A DNA stretch of 64,000 nt from JAWWPY01 sp036394075 (GCA_036394075.1 DASWFT010000105.1:1-64000); one strand, 5' to 3'; positions 1-16,097 are shown, numbered from the stretch's first letter. The notes: generated from the sequence alone by a model not told the origin. Program-made: numbers and translations.

Positions 1-1026
1 TCCGGGGTCAGCCGGGGAGGCGAGCCAGGCGTCGATCCCGGCGAGCAGGCGGGAGGCCGTGAACGGGGGTGCTGCCGATCCGCGGACCGACATCCGGGCC
101 AGTTCCGCGATCTGCTCGTCGCCCAGACCGTGTGCCTGCCGAGCGATCTCGTACTGCGCGGTCAGCCGCTGGCCGAACAGCAGCGGGTCGTCGGCACCCA
201 GCGCCACCGGGACCCCGTCATCCAGCAGGGAGGTGAGCGGCACGTCGGCCGCCGTGACGGCGATGCCGAGGGCGACGTTGGAGGTCGGGCACACTTCCAG
301 GGTGATTGCGCCGCCCGCGAGCCGTTTGGTCAGGTCGTGGTCGTGCGCAGCGGCGATCCCGTGGCCGATCCGGTCCGCGTGCAGCTCGTCCAGGCAGGCC
401 CGCACGCTGGCCGGGCCGAGGAGTTCCCCGCCGTGCGGCACCGAGAGCAGCCCGGCCCGGGCCGCGATGCGGAACGCGGGCGCGAAGTCAGCCGCGGCGC
501 CCCGGCGTTCGTCGCTGCTCAGGCCGAACCCGATGACCCCATCGCCCGCGTACCGCGCGGCGAGCCGGGCCAGGGTGCGCGCCTCCAGCGGATGTTTGGT
601 CCGGTTGGACGCGATGATCACGCCGATCCCGACACCGGTCGCCGCGGTGGCCTCACGGGCGGCGCTGAGCACCAGTTCCGCCACGGAGGTCAGGCCGCCA
701 AATTGCGCCGCGTACCCGGACGGGTCCACCTGGATCTCCAGCCAGCCGGACCCCTCGGCGCGCTCGTCCTCAGCCGCCTCGCGCAGCAGCCGCCGGACAT
801 CGGCTGGCTGCCTGATGACCGAGCGGGCAATGTCGTAGAGCCGCTGGAACCGGAACCAGCCCCGCTCGTCGGCCGCGCTCAGCTGGGGCGGCCAGGAGTC
901 GGTCAGCGCTTCCGGCAGCTGGAGCCCGCGGCCGGCGGCGAGCTCGACGAGCGTGGTGTGCCGCATCGCGCCGGTGAAGTGCAGGTGCAGGTGCGCTTTG
1001 GGGAGCGCAGCGAGCGCCCGTGCCAT
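1..1026 (-). CDS. add: adenosine deaminase, 3' end cut by window edge
   Basis: Hydrolytic deamination of adenosine or deoxyadenosine to inosine in purine salvage (cytoplasm). Translating the minus strand from the ATG at 1026 gives about 342 residues with no stop before the edge. The metal site HLHFTGA is at residues 14-20, followed by PHGGE near 198-202, IGHG near 221 and GADDP near 278, which match the zinc ligands and catalytic Glu/His/Asp of the adenosine deaminase family in the right order. HFTG in place of HLDG is the variant I associate with actinomycete enzymes. Only a few C-terminal residues should be missing. It lies 63 bases downstream of the aminotransferase on the same strand and is probably co-transcribed with it. 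Adenine deaminase or another AMP/adenosine-type relative is the main alternative. Confidence 0.88.
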   Translation of the reverse strand, partial: MARALAALPKAHLHLHFTGAMRHTTLVELAAGRGLQLPEALTDSWPPQLSAADERGWFRFQRLYDIARSVIRQPADVRRLLREAAEDERAEGSGWLEIQVDPSGYAAQFGGLTSVAELVLSAAREATAATGVGIGVIIASNRTKHPLEARTLARLAARYAGDGVIGFGLSSDERRGAAADFAPAFRIAARAGLLSVPHGGELLGPASVRACLDELHADRIGHGIAAAHDHDLTKRLAGGAITLEVCPTSNVALGIAVTAADVPLTSLLDDGVPVALGADDPLLFGQRLTAQYEIARQAHGLGDEQIAELARMSVRGSAAPPFTASRLLAGIDAWLASPADPG

Positions 1027-1089
1027 CAACTAAACCGTGCCATCCGCCAAGTCTGGCACCCGGCTGTGCCTCCCGCTCGCGCCGCCGGG

Positions 1090-2310
<1,221 letters not shown>

Positions 2311-2580
2311 GGTGGCACCACCCGGCCGGGGCTGGGCCGAATAAACCGAGGCGGGCGGGGGTGCGGCTGGTGGTACCCCTCAGGCGCGCCCGCAGGCCGG
2401 CGGGAGGTTACGGGGTTTCTTGGCCTGGCGGTTCGACGGGCGGCTTCTGGCGACATAGACTTCAGCAACTGGTGGTGGTCCACCCGGTGGCCGCTGTCTG
2501 TCAGCATGGGCTGTGGCAGTCGCTAGGCAGTCGTCGTGCGGACCGTCGGCAGGCACTTGCCTGGCCGGTCACGCAGCCAG
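2311..2580. other. divergent intergenic region aspC / tRNA-Trp
   Basis: No gene is visible in these 270 bases. They must hold the promoter of the leftward aspC-add pair and that of the rightward tRNA-Trp-secE-nusG unit. Short open frames here have no homology that I recognise and no ribosome-binding site. Confidence 0.6.
2432..2461 (+). promoter_or_regulatory. candidate promoter for tRNA-Trp/secE/nusG
   Basis: TTCGAC, an 18-base spacer and TAGACT resemble a housekeeping sigma-70-type promoter. It lies about 120 bases before the tRNA, which would leave a long 5' leader, so the assignment is weak. Confidence 0.3.
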
Positions 2581-2654
2581 AGGGCAGTAGCTCAATTGGC
2601 CAGAGTCCCGGTCTCCAAAACCGGTGGTTGGGGGTTCGAGTCCCTCCTGCCCTG
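2581..2654 (+). tRNA. trpT: tRNA-Trp (anticodon CCA)
   Basis: The 7-bp acceptor stem AGGGCAG/CTGCCCT pairs perfectly, with discriminator G at 2654. The anticodon loop CTCCAAA carries CCA, closed by CCGGT/ACCGG. The T arm reads GGGGGTTCGAGTCCCTC. The 3' CCA is not encoded. A tRNA-Trp immediately before secE is standard in actinomycetes. The anticodon decodes UGG. Confidence 0.95.
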
Positions 2655-2728
2655 CGAGTGCGGTCCGCGGATTTTCGCGGGCCGGTGGTACCAGCCAGTG
2701 AACCGATCAGCGTTGTTCAGGTGAGGAC

Positions 2729-2977
2729 ATGGCGACTCAGACGCGTGGTGAGGTCGCGGGACGGCCTAAGCCCGGCGGCCCGGCGAAGGGCAGCCGGACT
2801 ACCCCTGCGCTGTTCCTCCGGCAGGTCGTAGCCGAACTGCGCAAGGTGATCTGGCCGACCCGTAAGGAGCTGGTCACCTACACGACGGTGGCCATGGTGT
2901 TCATACTCGTCATGGTTGCGATCGTGACGAGCCTGGACTACGGGTTCACCAAGCTGGTGCTCGCAGTCTTCGGCTGA
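2729..2977 (+). CDS. secE: preprotein translocase subunit SecE
   Basis: Small essential subunit of the SecYEG channel that clamps SecY in the cytoplasmic membrane. The 82 residues have a basic, Gly/Pro-rich cytosolic start, the conserved amphipathic signature AELRKVIWPTRKEL (about 35-48) and one transmembrane helix (about 53-73). This is the short single-helix form usual in Gram-positives. It starts 75 bases after tRNA-Trp and precedes nusG by 131 bases, the ancient secE-nusG pairing. Its partner SecY is encoded at 30239-31579. Confidence 0.97.
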   Translation: MATQTRGEVAGRPKPGGPAKGSRTTPALFLRQVVAELRKVIWPTRKELVTYTTVAMVFILVMVAIVTSLDYGFTKLVLAVFG

Positions 2978-3108
2978 CGGCTCCGGGGGGAGCCATAGCC
3001 GCAGCGAGGCACGCGGCAAGGCCGGGACCGCGGCAAGATCCGGGGGCCGGCATAGCCAGGAAGTCCTGGCGCCGGTGCCGCCAGGAAGAGCGGAGAGAAA
3101 GAGTTATC

Positions 3109-4005
3109 GTGTCCGAGTTCCAAGTACACGTTGGTGATCAGGCGGCGGATGGACCCGTCACGAACGGCCAGGCCGGGGTGAGCCCCAGCCGGCCGGACGA
3201 CGAGGCCGAGGTTACGGCTGCCCAGTCGGCCGACGCCGCCGTGGCTGACGAGGCTGCTGGTACCGGCGACGCTGCTGGTACCGGCGAGGCTGCTGATGCC
3301 GACGAGGTGATGGAGGCCGCTGATGCCCAGGCGGCCAGTGATGCCGATGATGCTGGCGGCGTCGATGAGACCGATGCTGGCGACGCTGGTGAGGCCGACG
3401 ACGCTGGGGATGCCGAGGAGGAAGCCGACCCCATCGCGGAGTTCAAGGCGGAGCTGCGGTCCCTGCCCGGCGACTGGTACGTCGTGCACTCCTACGCCGG
3501 ATACGAGAACCGCGTGCGGACCAACCTGGAGAGCCGGACCCAGTCGCTCAACATGGAGGACTACATCTTCCAGATCGAGGTGCCGGTCCACGAGGTGACC
3601 GAGATCAAGGGCGGTAAGCGGCAGCAGGTCTCGGAGAAGGTCCTGCCGGGCTACATCCTGGTCCGGATGGAACTCACGGATGAGTCCTGGGCTGCCGTCC
3701 GCAACACGCCGGGCGTCACCGGTTTTGTGGGGCTGTCCAGCAGGCCCTCGCCGCTCAGCCTGGACGAGGTGGCCGGGTTGCTCGCGCCGGAGCCCGAGGA
3801 GAAGGCGGCCAAGGCCGAGATCATGCGGGCCTCGGTCGAGTTCGAGGTCGGTGAGTCCGTTACCGTGATGGACGGCCCGTTCGCCACGCTGCCCGCCACC
3901 GTCAACGAGATCAACCCGGACACCCAGAAGCTCAAGGTGCTCGTCTCGATATTCGGCCGGGAGACCCCGGTCGAGCTCTCCTTCGATCAGGTCTCGAAGA
4001 TCTGA
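3109..4005 (+). CDS. nusG: transcription termination/antitermination factor NusG
   Basis: Binds the RNA polymerase clamp and couples it to Rho or the ribosome. The GTG at 3109 follows the purine-rich site GGAGAGAAAGAG. Of 298 residues, 1-115 are an acidic, Ala/Asp/Glu-rich, probably disordered extension built from short repeats. The NGN domain begins at GDWYVVHSYAGYENRV (121-136) and includes LPGYILVRM. The KOW domain (about 243-298) contains VMDGPFATLPATVNEI and ends near VELSFDQVSKI. The length greatly exceeds the ~180 residues of E. coli NusG, but long acidic leaders are known in actinomycete NusG. A start nearer the NGN domain cannot be excluded, though no better ribosome-binding site is seen. 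Confidence 0.96.
   Translation: MSEFQVHVGDQAADGPVTNGQAGVSPSRPDDEAEVTAAQSADAAVADEAAGTGDAAGTGEAADADEVMEAADAQAASDADDAGGVDETDAGDAGEADDAGDAEEEADPIAEFKAELRSLPGDWYVVHSYAGYENRVRTNLESRTQSLNMEDYIFQIEVPVHEVTEIKGGKRQQVSEKVLPGYILVRMELTDESWAAVRNTPGVTGFVGLSSRPSPLSLDEVAGLLAPEPEEKAAKAEIMRASVEFEVGESVTVMDGPFATLPATVNEINPDTQKLKVLVSIFGRETPVELSFDQVSKI
3253..3288 (+). repeat. two tandem 18-bp units inside the nusG leader
   Basis: GCTGCTGGTACCGGCGA plus C or G occurs twice in tandem, and more degenerate GCTGATGCC/GCTGGCGACG copies follow to about 3420. The repeats encode the AAGTGD/AAGTGE stretch of the acidic NusG extension. Confidence 0.75.
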
Positions 4006-4038
4006 TCCGCATCCGTCGTTAGGTAAGGAACAGTACTG

Positions 4039-4473
4039 ATGGCTCCGAGGAAGAAGAAGATCGCTGCAGTCGTCAAGGTGCAGCTGCAGGCGGGTGCGGC
4101 CACCCCGGCCCCGCCGGTGGGCACGGCGCTCGGCCCGCATGGCGTCAACATCATGGACTTCTGCAGGCAGTACAACGCCGCGACAGAGGCCCAGCGCGGG
4201 AACGTCATCCCCGTGGAGATCACCATCTACGAGGACAGGTCGTTCACCTTCGTCACCAAGACGCCGCCCGCTCCTGAGCTGCTCAAGAAGGCTGCTGGCG
4301 TACCCAAGGGCAGCGGGGAGCCGCTCACCACGAAGGTCGGCTCGGTGACCAAGGCGCAGGTCCGCGAGATCGCGCAGACCAAGATGCCGGACCTGAATGC
4401 GACCACGATCGAGGCGGCGGAAAAGATCATCGCAGGGACCGCCCGGTCGATGGGCATCACGGTCGTCGGCTGA
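4039..4473 (+). CDS. rplK: 50S ribosomal protein L11 (uL11)
   Basis: Binds the GTPase-associated centre of 23S rRNA with L10-L7/L12 and is the contact site of thiostrepton. The 144-residue length is typical. The N-terminal domain has the proline-rich helix PAPPVGTALGPHGVN (about 19-33). The C-terminal rRNA-binding domain (about 75-144) ends in KIIAGTARSMGITV. It is 33 bases after nusG and is translated from an ATG preceded by AGGTAAGGAA. The neighbouring rplA is its usual operon partner. Confidence 0.98.
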   Translation: MAPRKKKIAAVVKVQLQAGAATPAPPVGTALGPHGVNIMDFCRQYNAATEAQRGNVIPVEITIYEDRSFTFVTKTPPAPELLKKAAGVPKGSGEPLTTKVGSVTKAQVREIAQTKMPDLNATTIEAAEKIIAGTARSMGITVVG

Positions 4474-4548
4474 CTCCGCCGACGCCTGACTCCGCTGACG
4501 GCTCACCCCGTCGGCGGGCGACCCGCTGACGGCTGACTCCGCCGGCGG
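4470..4548 (+). repeat. degenerate CTGACTCCGC-type repeats after rplK
   Basis: Four imperfect copies of CTGACTCCGCYGACG start in the last codon of rplK and fill the first half of the rplK-rplA gap. CCGCCGACG (4477-4485) can pair with CGTCGGCGG (4509-4517), giving a potential 9-bp hairpin in the mRNA. Confidence 0.6.
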
Positions 4549-4652
4549 GCATAAATCGGTCGCGCGGCACGTTGTCGCCGATCGCATATCAGTGGCAGGG
4601 CCAGGCGCTGGTCCGCTGACCACGACCTCCCGTACACGTTTGGAGACTGATC

Positions 4653-5378
4653 ATGAAGCGCAGCAAGGCTTACCGGCAGGCCGACGAGCAGATCGACCGG
4701 GCGCGGCTGTACAGCCCCGCCGAGGCAGTCGGCCTGGCCAGGAAGACCGCAACCACGAAGTTCGACCCCACCGTCGAGGTCGCGTTGCGCCTTGGCGTGG
4801 ACCCGCGCAAGGCCGACCAGATGGTCCGCGGCACCGTCCTGCTCCCGCACGGCACCGGCAAGACCGCCCGGGTCCTGGTGTTCGCGACTGGAGACCGGGC
4901 TGAGGAGGCCCGGGCCGCGGGTGCGGACTATGTCGGCTCGGATGACCTGCTCGAGCGGATCCAGGGCGGCTTCCTCGATTTCGACGCGGTCGTCGCCACG
5001 CCCGACCTGATGGGCAAGGTGGGCCGCCTCGGCCGGGTCCTCGGCCCGCGGGGTCTGATGCCCAACCCCAAGACCGGTACCGTCACGGCCGATGTCGGCA
5101 AGGCGGTCAGCGACATCAAGGGCGGCAAGATCGAATTCCGGGTGGACCGGCACGGGAACCTGCATTTCGTGATCGGCAAGGCCTCGTTCCCTGACACAGC
5201 GCTGGTGGAGAACTACGCCGCCGCGCTCGATGAGGTGCTCCGGCTCAAGCCGTCGGCGGCCAAGGGCCGTTACGTCAGGAAGGTCGCGCTGACCACGACC
5301 ATGGGCCCGAGCATCCCCGTCGATCCCGCGAAGACGCGCGGGCTGATCGATGACCTCGAAGAAGCCGCAGCGAGCTGA
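4653..5378 (+). CDS. rplA: 50S ribosomal protein L1 (uL1)
   Basis: Forms the mobile L1 stalk at the ribosomal exit site and in many bacteria represses its own operon by binding mRNA. The 241 residues include the family signature GRVLGPRGLMPNPKTGTV (about 129-146). Upstream (4474-4652) the mRNA could fold into a hairpin after the rplK stop, a possible but unproven site of L1 feedback. The ribosome-binding site is weak (TTTGGAGACTGATC before the ATG). The C-terminus ends in an acidic DDLEEAAAS tail. Confidence 0.98.
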   Translation: MKRSKAYRQADEQIDRARLYSPAEAVGLARKTATTKFDPTVEVALRLGVDPRKADQMVRGTVLLPHGTGKTARVLVFATGDRAEEARAAGADYVGSDDLLERIQGGFLDFDAVVATPDLMGKVGRLGRVLGPRGLMPNPKTGTVTADVGKAVSDIKGGKIEFRVDRHGNLHFVIGKASFPDTALVENYAAALDEVLRLKPSAAKGRYVRKVALTTTMGPSIPVDPAKTRGLIDDLEEAAAS

Positions 5379-5458
5379 CTTGAGGGCCCGGGCGCGGGCG
5401 GGCCGCCGGTTACGGGGCGGTCGGCCCGTTGGCCGCAGTATGCGGCCGCTGAATTGAT

Positions 5459-5487
5459 TTGGTGGTCCGCGGCCGGGCGCGTACTCT
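5459..5487 (+). promoter_or_regulatory. probable rplJ-rplL promoter
   Basis: TTGGTG, a 17-base spacer and TACTCT sit just upstream of the L10-leader sequence, so transcription would begin near 5494, at the leader's first bases. The same TACTCT -10 element occurs before rpsL. Confidence 0.5.
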
Positions 5488-5489
5488 GA

Positions 5490-5655
5490 AGGCCTGCCAA
5501 AGACCGTCGGCTGTTGTTACGTGCCCACGTGATGACCGAAGGACCCGCGAGAGCGGGCGGCCCACGCAGGTGACCGAGCTGAATCGCTACGCCTGGTCCG
5601 CTTCCGGACCGGGTAGCGCTAAACGCCCTGGTGCCCTGCGCCGGGGCGTTCGCAT
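5490..5655 (+). promoter_or_regulatory. ribosomal protein L10 leader (autoregulatory mRNA)
   Basis: The segment beginning CTGCCAAAGACCGTCGG and continuing through the GACCGAAGGACCCGCGAG and CCCACGCAGGTGACCGAG blocks looks like the L10 leader that precedes rplJ in many bacteria, where L10-L7/L12 binding lowers expression. It is followed by a GGTCCG/CGGACC hairpin (about 5585-5617) and by AACGCCCTGG/CCGGGGCGTT (5622-5650), which could act as an attenuator. Assignment rests on recognised motifs and position; no covariance search was run. Confidence 0.7.
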
Positions 5656-5737
5656 TCCTGGGTGCCCTTGTGCCGACGCCGGACGTCTCCGGCCAGGCCC
5701 CTGCTCAGGGGAGGGTCGCGGACCAGGAAGGAGGCCC

Positions 5738-6415
5738 ATGGCGAGGGCGGAGAAGGTGGCCGCGGTCGCCGAGCTCACCGAGCGTTTCCAGACCTCGGCG
5801 GGCGCGGTGCTGACCGAGTACCGCGGCCTGACGGTGGCGCAGCTGGCTGAGTTGCGCGGATCCCTCGGCGAGCACACCACGTTCACCGTGGTGAAGAACA
5901 CGCTGACGAAGATCGCTGCCAGCGAGGCGGGCGTCGCCGAGCAACTGGACGGGCTGCTCAGCGGCCCGTCGGCGGTCGCCTTCGTTGAGGGCGACGTGGT
6001 CGAGGCGGCCAAGGGGCTGCGTGACTTCTCGAAGGCCAACCCATTTCTCGTGATCAAGGGCGGGGTCCTTGACGGGAAGGCGATCACGCCGGCGGAGATC
6101 AACAAGCTCGCCGATCTCGAGTCGCGTGAGGTGCTGCTGGCCCGGCTGGCCGGCGCCATGAAGGCGTCGATGTCGGGCGCCGCGGCCGTGTTCGTCGCGC
6201 TGCCGACCCAGATGGCGCAGCTCGTCGAGGCGCTGCGGGTCAAGCGGGCCGCCGAGGATGGCGCCGGGTCGGCGGCCGAGGATGGCGCCGCCGCCGAGGA
6301 TGGCGCCGGGTCCGCTGCCGGGGAAGGCGCCGATGGTGCCGCCGGGGATGCGGCAGGCGTGGCTGATGGTGGAACCGAGAGCGCGGCCGACAGTGCCAGC
6401 GCTCCCGTGGCATAG
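5738..6415 (+). CDS. rplJ: 50S ribosomal protein L10 (uL10) with long C-terminal tail
   Basis: Base of the L7/L12 stalk; its C-terminal helix carries L7/L12 dimers. The start chosen is the ATG at 5738, with GAAGGAGG seven bases upstream and MARAEKVAAVAELTERF matching the family N-terminus; an upstream in-frame extension would run through the leader RNA. The domain spans about 1-172 and contains EYRGLTVAQLAELR and VVKNTLTKIA. Residues 173-225 form an Ala/Gly/Glu/Asp-rich tail with AEDGAGSA-type repeats, some 50 residues longer than the usual protein. The tail is probably disordered. rplL follows after 49 bases. Confidence 0.97.
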   Translation: MARAEKVAAVAELTERFQTSAGAVLTEYRGLTVAQLAELRGSLGEHTTFTVVKNTLTKIAASEAGVAEQLDGLLSGPSAVAFVEGDVVEAAKGLRDFSKANPFLVIKGGVLDGKAITPAEINKLADLESREVLLARLAGAMKASMSGAAAVFVALPTQMAQLVEALRVKRAAEDGAGSAAEDGAAAEDGAGSAAGEGADGAAGDAAGVADGGTESAADSASAPVA

Positions 6416-6464
6416 CCCCCAGGGCAATCAGGAATGAAGGAACCAGGAAGAGGATCTCAGCACC

Positions 6465-6854
6465 ATGGCGAAGCTCAGTAGCGACGACCTGCTCGACGCG
6501 TTCAAGGAGATGACCCTCCTCGAGCTCTCGGAGTTCGTGAAGCAGTTCGAGGAGACGTTCGACGTCAAGGCCGCCGCGCCGGTCGCGGTCGCTGCGGCCG
6601 CCCCGGCCGGAGCCGGCGGCGGCGAGGCGGAGGTCGAGGAGAAGGACGAGTTCGACGTCATCCTTGAGGCGGCGGGCGAGAAGAAGATTCAGGTCATCAA
6701 GGAGGTCAGGAGCCTGACCAGCCTGGGCCTGAAGGAGGCTAAGGACCTGGTGGACGGTGCGCCCAAGCCGGTCCTTGAGCGGGTCAACAAGGAGGCCTCG
6801 GACAAGGCCAAGGCCGCCCTGGAGGGCGCCGGCGCCACCGTAACGGTTAAGTAG
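6465..6854 (+). CDS. rplL: 50S ribosomal protein L7/L12 (bL12)
   Basis: Multicopy stalk protein that recruits EF-Tu, EF-G and IF2. The 129 residues comprise a dimerisation region (about 1-32), an Ala/Pro/Gly hinge (about 36-54) and the globular domain with EKKIQVIKEVR and GLKEAKDLVD (about 70-95). The GAAGGAACCAGGAAGAGG tract supplies a ribosome-binding site. The gene ends just before a perfect 18-bp hairpin, so rpoBC can be expressed at a different level. Confidence 0.98.
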   Translation: MAKLSSDDLLDAFKEMTLLELSEFVKQFEETFDVKAAAPVAVAAAAPAGAGGGEAEVEEKDEFDVILEAAGEKKIQVIKEVRSLTSLGLKEAKDLVDGAPKPVLERVNKEASDKAKAALEGAGATVTVK

Positions 6855-6872
6855 CCGATCCCCGAACGCAGC

Positions 6873-6909
6873 GTGTGCCGGGCCGGCCCGTCGGGCCGGC
6901 CCGGCACAC
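6873..6909 (+). terminator. strong hairpin after rplL
   Basis: A perfect 18-bp inverted repeat (GTGTGCCGGGCCGGCCCG and its complement around a central T) starts 19 bases after the rplL stop. There is no T-run, as is common in high-GC actinomycetes. It probably acts as a partial terminator or processing site between rplL and rpoB. Confidence 0.75.
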
Positions 6910-7048
6910 GACCGTGCGCGAGTATGGTTCGCACTCGGAATAATCAGGGGTAAACATTAGTTCCTACCCGGGAGAAGCATCTCCTACACATAGAGTCGAA
7001 TGTGGCGTTCGTCACGCCACTCAGATCGCCGGACCACGCTGCGTGGGC

Positions 7049-7077
7049 TTGACGTTTTGCCTAGAACGAGCAATGCT
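7049..7077 (+). promoter_or_regulatory. candidate upstream rpoB promoter
   Basis: TTGACG, 17 bases, AATGCT. The -35 box is close to consensus and the -10 box is weaker. Confidence 0.4.
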
Positions 7078-7111
7078 GCGGAGCAACCGTGAACCTCATA
7101 GTGAGATACAG

Positions 7112-7141
7112 TTGACGAGTGGTGTAGCCATCGGCTATGCT
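7112..7141 (+). promoter_or_regulatory. probable main rpoB promoter
   Basis: TTGACG, an 18-base spacer and TATGCT in an AT-richer stretch about 115 bases before the rpoB start. The arrangement fits a housekeeping-sigma promoter dedicated to rpoBC. Confidence 0.55.
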
Positions 7142-7256
7142 GCTAATTTGCGCTGCACTCTGACGTCCTCGGCATCCTCGAACCCCTTGCGGCGTGTCCG
7201 CGGGCGTTTCGCGTGCGTGCGGTGATAGTTCGGCCACAAGCTCGGAAGGACCCCTG

Positions 7257-10724
<3,468 letters not shown>

Positions 10725-10801
10725 GCGAGCGGGTAGCACGTGCCAACAGCATGGTGCTACCAGGCCGCCCATAGTCGGATCTACCTCAGGGGATAACACA
10801 A

Positions 10802-14674
<3,873 letters not shown>

Positions 14675-14692
14675 CAACTGCGCACCAAAGCG

Positions 14693-14723
14693 AGGCGCCC
14701 GGCCGCGATGCGGCCGGGCGCCT
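14693..14723 (+). terminator. rho-independent-type terminator of rpoBC
   Basis: Perfect 14-bp stem AGGCGCCCGGCCGC with a GAT loop, followed by TTTCG. It ends the rpoBC transcript. Confidence 0.85.
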
Positions 14724-14882
14724 TTCGCTGCGCGGAATATCCCGCACTCTGCTGCCGTTGTGCAAGCTGGCGGTGAGAGGGCAGCGGCGCTTGCCCGGCT
14801 GACCGCCTGGGCAGTGAATTGGTGCGCTGGCCGGGAAAAGCGGCTTCCGTTTGTCCCTCCGGCGTGATGATCGCTGTTCGCT

Positions 14883-14911
14883 TTGCCTGCGGGCAAAACG
14901 TTGGGTACTCT
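14883..14911 (+). promoter_or_regulatory. probable str operon promoter
   Basis: TTGCCT, a 17-base spacer and TACTCT lie about 340 bases before rpsL, leaving a long untranslated leader. Confidence 0.5.
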
Positions 14912-15133
14912 AGGGCATCGTGCCCGTGACACGCGGGCACGCGCGCGCTAGCGGGCGGCGGGCTCCATGGCCGGAAGGCCGGGAGCGGCGAACGGCCACG
15001 CGCGCGGAGCCTTTCCCACTCTTGCCGTTCGGACCCTTACGGGCCGGTGTGCCGTGGTGACTGCGACACACCCGACCTCGGGGGTCGGAGAGGCGAGGAA
15101 ACCTGCAGGTCAGGCGCTTGCATAGCGCCCTGA

Positions 15134-15209
15134 ACCGGCATGAAGAGCAGTACCGGCTTGAGAACTTGAACAGCAGTACCGGCATGAAGAGCAGTACCGG
15201 CGGAGCAGT
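15134..15209 (+). repeat. ACCGGCATGAAGAGCAGT repeats in the rpsL leader
   Basis: Two identical 18-base copies (15134-15151 and 15178-15195), with a longer variant between them and a truncated copy after, all share ACCGGC...AGCAGT. The block ends 41 bases before the rpsL start codon. Confidence 0.8.
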
Positions 15210-15250
15210 AGACGTCGCGCTGAAGGCGCGCTAATGAAGACGGAGACGCG

Positions 15251-15625
15251 GTGCCCACGATCCAGCAGCTGGTCCGGAAGGGCCGCCAGGACAAGGTAGC
15301 CAAGAACAACACCCCTGCGCTCAAGGGCAGCCCGCAGCGCCGGGGGGTCTGCACGCGCGTCTACACGACCACCCCGAAGAAGCCCAATTCCGCGCTGCGC
15401 AAGGTCGCCCGCGTCCGGTTGACCAGCCAGATCGAGGTCACCGCCTACATTCCGGGCGTCGGCCACAATCTGCAGGAGCACTCCATCGTGCTGGTCCGCG
15501 GCGGCCGGGTGCGGGACCTCCCCGGAGTACGTTACAAGATCATCCGGGGTTCCCTCGACACCCAGGGCGTCCGCAACCGCAAGCAGGCGCGCAGTCGTTA
15601 CGGCGCGAAGAAGGAGAAGAGCTGA
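15251..15625 (+). CDS. rpsL: 30S ribosomal protein S12 (uS12)
   Basis: Decoding-centre protein controlling accuracy and the target context of streptomycin. The 124 residues begin at a GTG and contain TTTPKKPNSALRKVARV (about 39-55), with the lysine pair in its wild-type, streptomycin-sensitive state, and a second conserved loop GGRVRDLPGVRYKIIRG. First gene of the rpsL-rpsG-fusA-tuf operon, one base from rpsG. Confidence 0.98.
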   Translation: MPTIQQLVRKGRQDKVAKNNTPALKGSPQRRGVCTRVYTTTPKKPNSALRKVARVRLTSQIEVTAYIPGVGHNLQEHSIVLVRGGRVRDLPGVRYKIIRGSLDTQGVRNRKQARSRYGAKKEKS

Positions 15626-15626
15626 C

Positions 15627-16097
15627 ATGCCGCGCAAGGGCCCCGCGACCAAACGGCAGCTCGTCACCGATCCTGTCTACGGCTCGCCGCTGGTGACCGC
15701 TCTGGTCAACAAGGTGCTGCGGAGCGGAAAGCGCTCCCTGGCCGAGCGGATCGTATACGGCGCGCTTGAGGGAGCCAAGGAGAAGACGGGCAACGACCCG
15801 GTGGTGACGCTCAAGCGTGCCCTGGACAACGTGAAGCCGACCCTGGAGGTCCGCCCCCGCCGCGTCGGCGGCGCGACCTACCAGGTCCCGGTCGAGGTGC
15901 GCGCCTCCCGCAGCACCACCCTGGCGCTGCGCTGGCTCGTCAACTACTCCCGCCAGCGCCGCGAGAAGACGATGACCGAGCGGCTCATGAACGAGCTGCT
16001 CGACGCGAGCAACGGCCTCGGGGCGAGCGTGAAGCGCCGCGAGGACACACACAAGATGGCCGAGTCGAACAAGGCGTTCGCCCACTACCGCTGGTAG
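15627..16097 (+). CDS. rpsG: 30S ribosomal protein S7 (uS7)
   Basis: Primary 16S rRNA-binding protein that nucleates the head of the 30S subunit and lines the exit site. The 156-residue length is standard. The N-terminal MPRKGPATKRQLVTDPVYGS and the rRNA-binding hairpin RPRRVGGATYQVPVEV (about 77-92) are recognisable. It starts one base after the rpsL stop, so the two are translationally linked; fusA follows after 90 bases. Confidence 0.98.
   Translation: MPRKGPATKRQLVTDPVYGSPLVTALVNKVLRSGKRSLAERIVYGALEGAKEKTGNDPVVTLKRALDNVKPTLEVRPRRVGGATYQVPVEVRASRSTTLALRWLVNYSRQRREKTMTERLMNELLDASNGLGASVKRREDTHKMAESNKAFAHYRW

Larger units (their letters stand above)
5379..5737 (+). other. rplA-rplJ intergenic region
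   Basis: These 359 bases contain no gene. They hold the candidate rplJ promoter, the L10 leader and its attenuator-like hairpins. Confidence 0.7.
6855..7256 (+). other. rplL-rpoB intergenic region
   Basis: These 402 bases have no gene. They hold the rplL hairpin, two candidate promoters and the rpoB leader, and are AT-richer than the flanking genes. Confidence 0.7.
14675..15250 (+). other. rpoC-rpsL intergenic region
   Basis: These 576 bases separate rpoBC from the str operon. They contain the rpoC terminator, a promoter-like sequence at 14883-14911 and a long rpsL leader with a repeated block at 15134-15209. Open frames here lack start signals and I see no gene. Confidence 0.7.

Noticed and set aside
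5459..5737. Extended N-terminus of L10
   Set aside because: The upstream in-frame stretch reads through the L10 leader RNA and precedes a strong ribosome-binding site.
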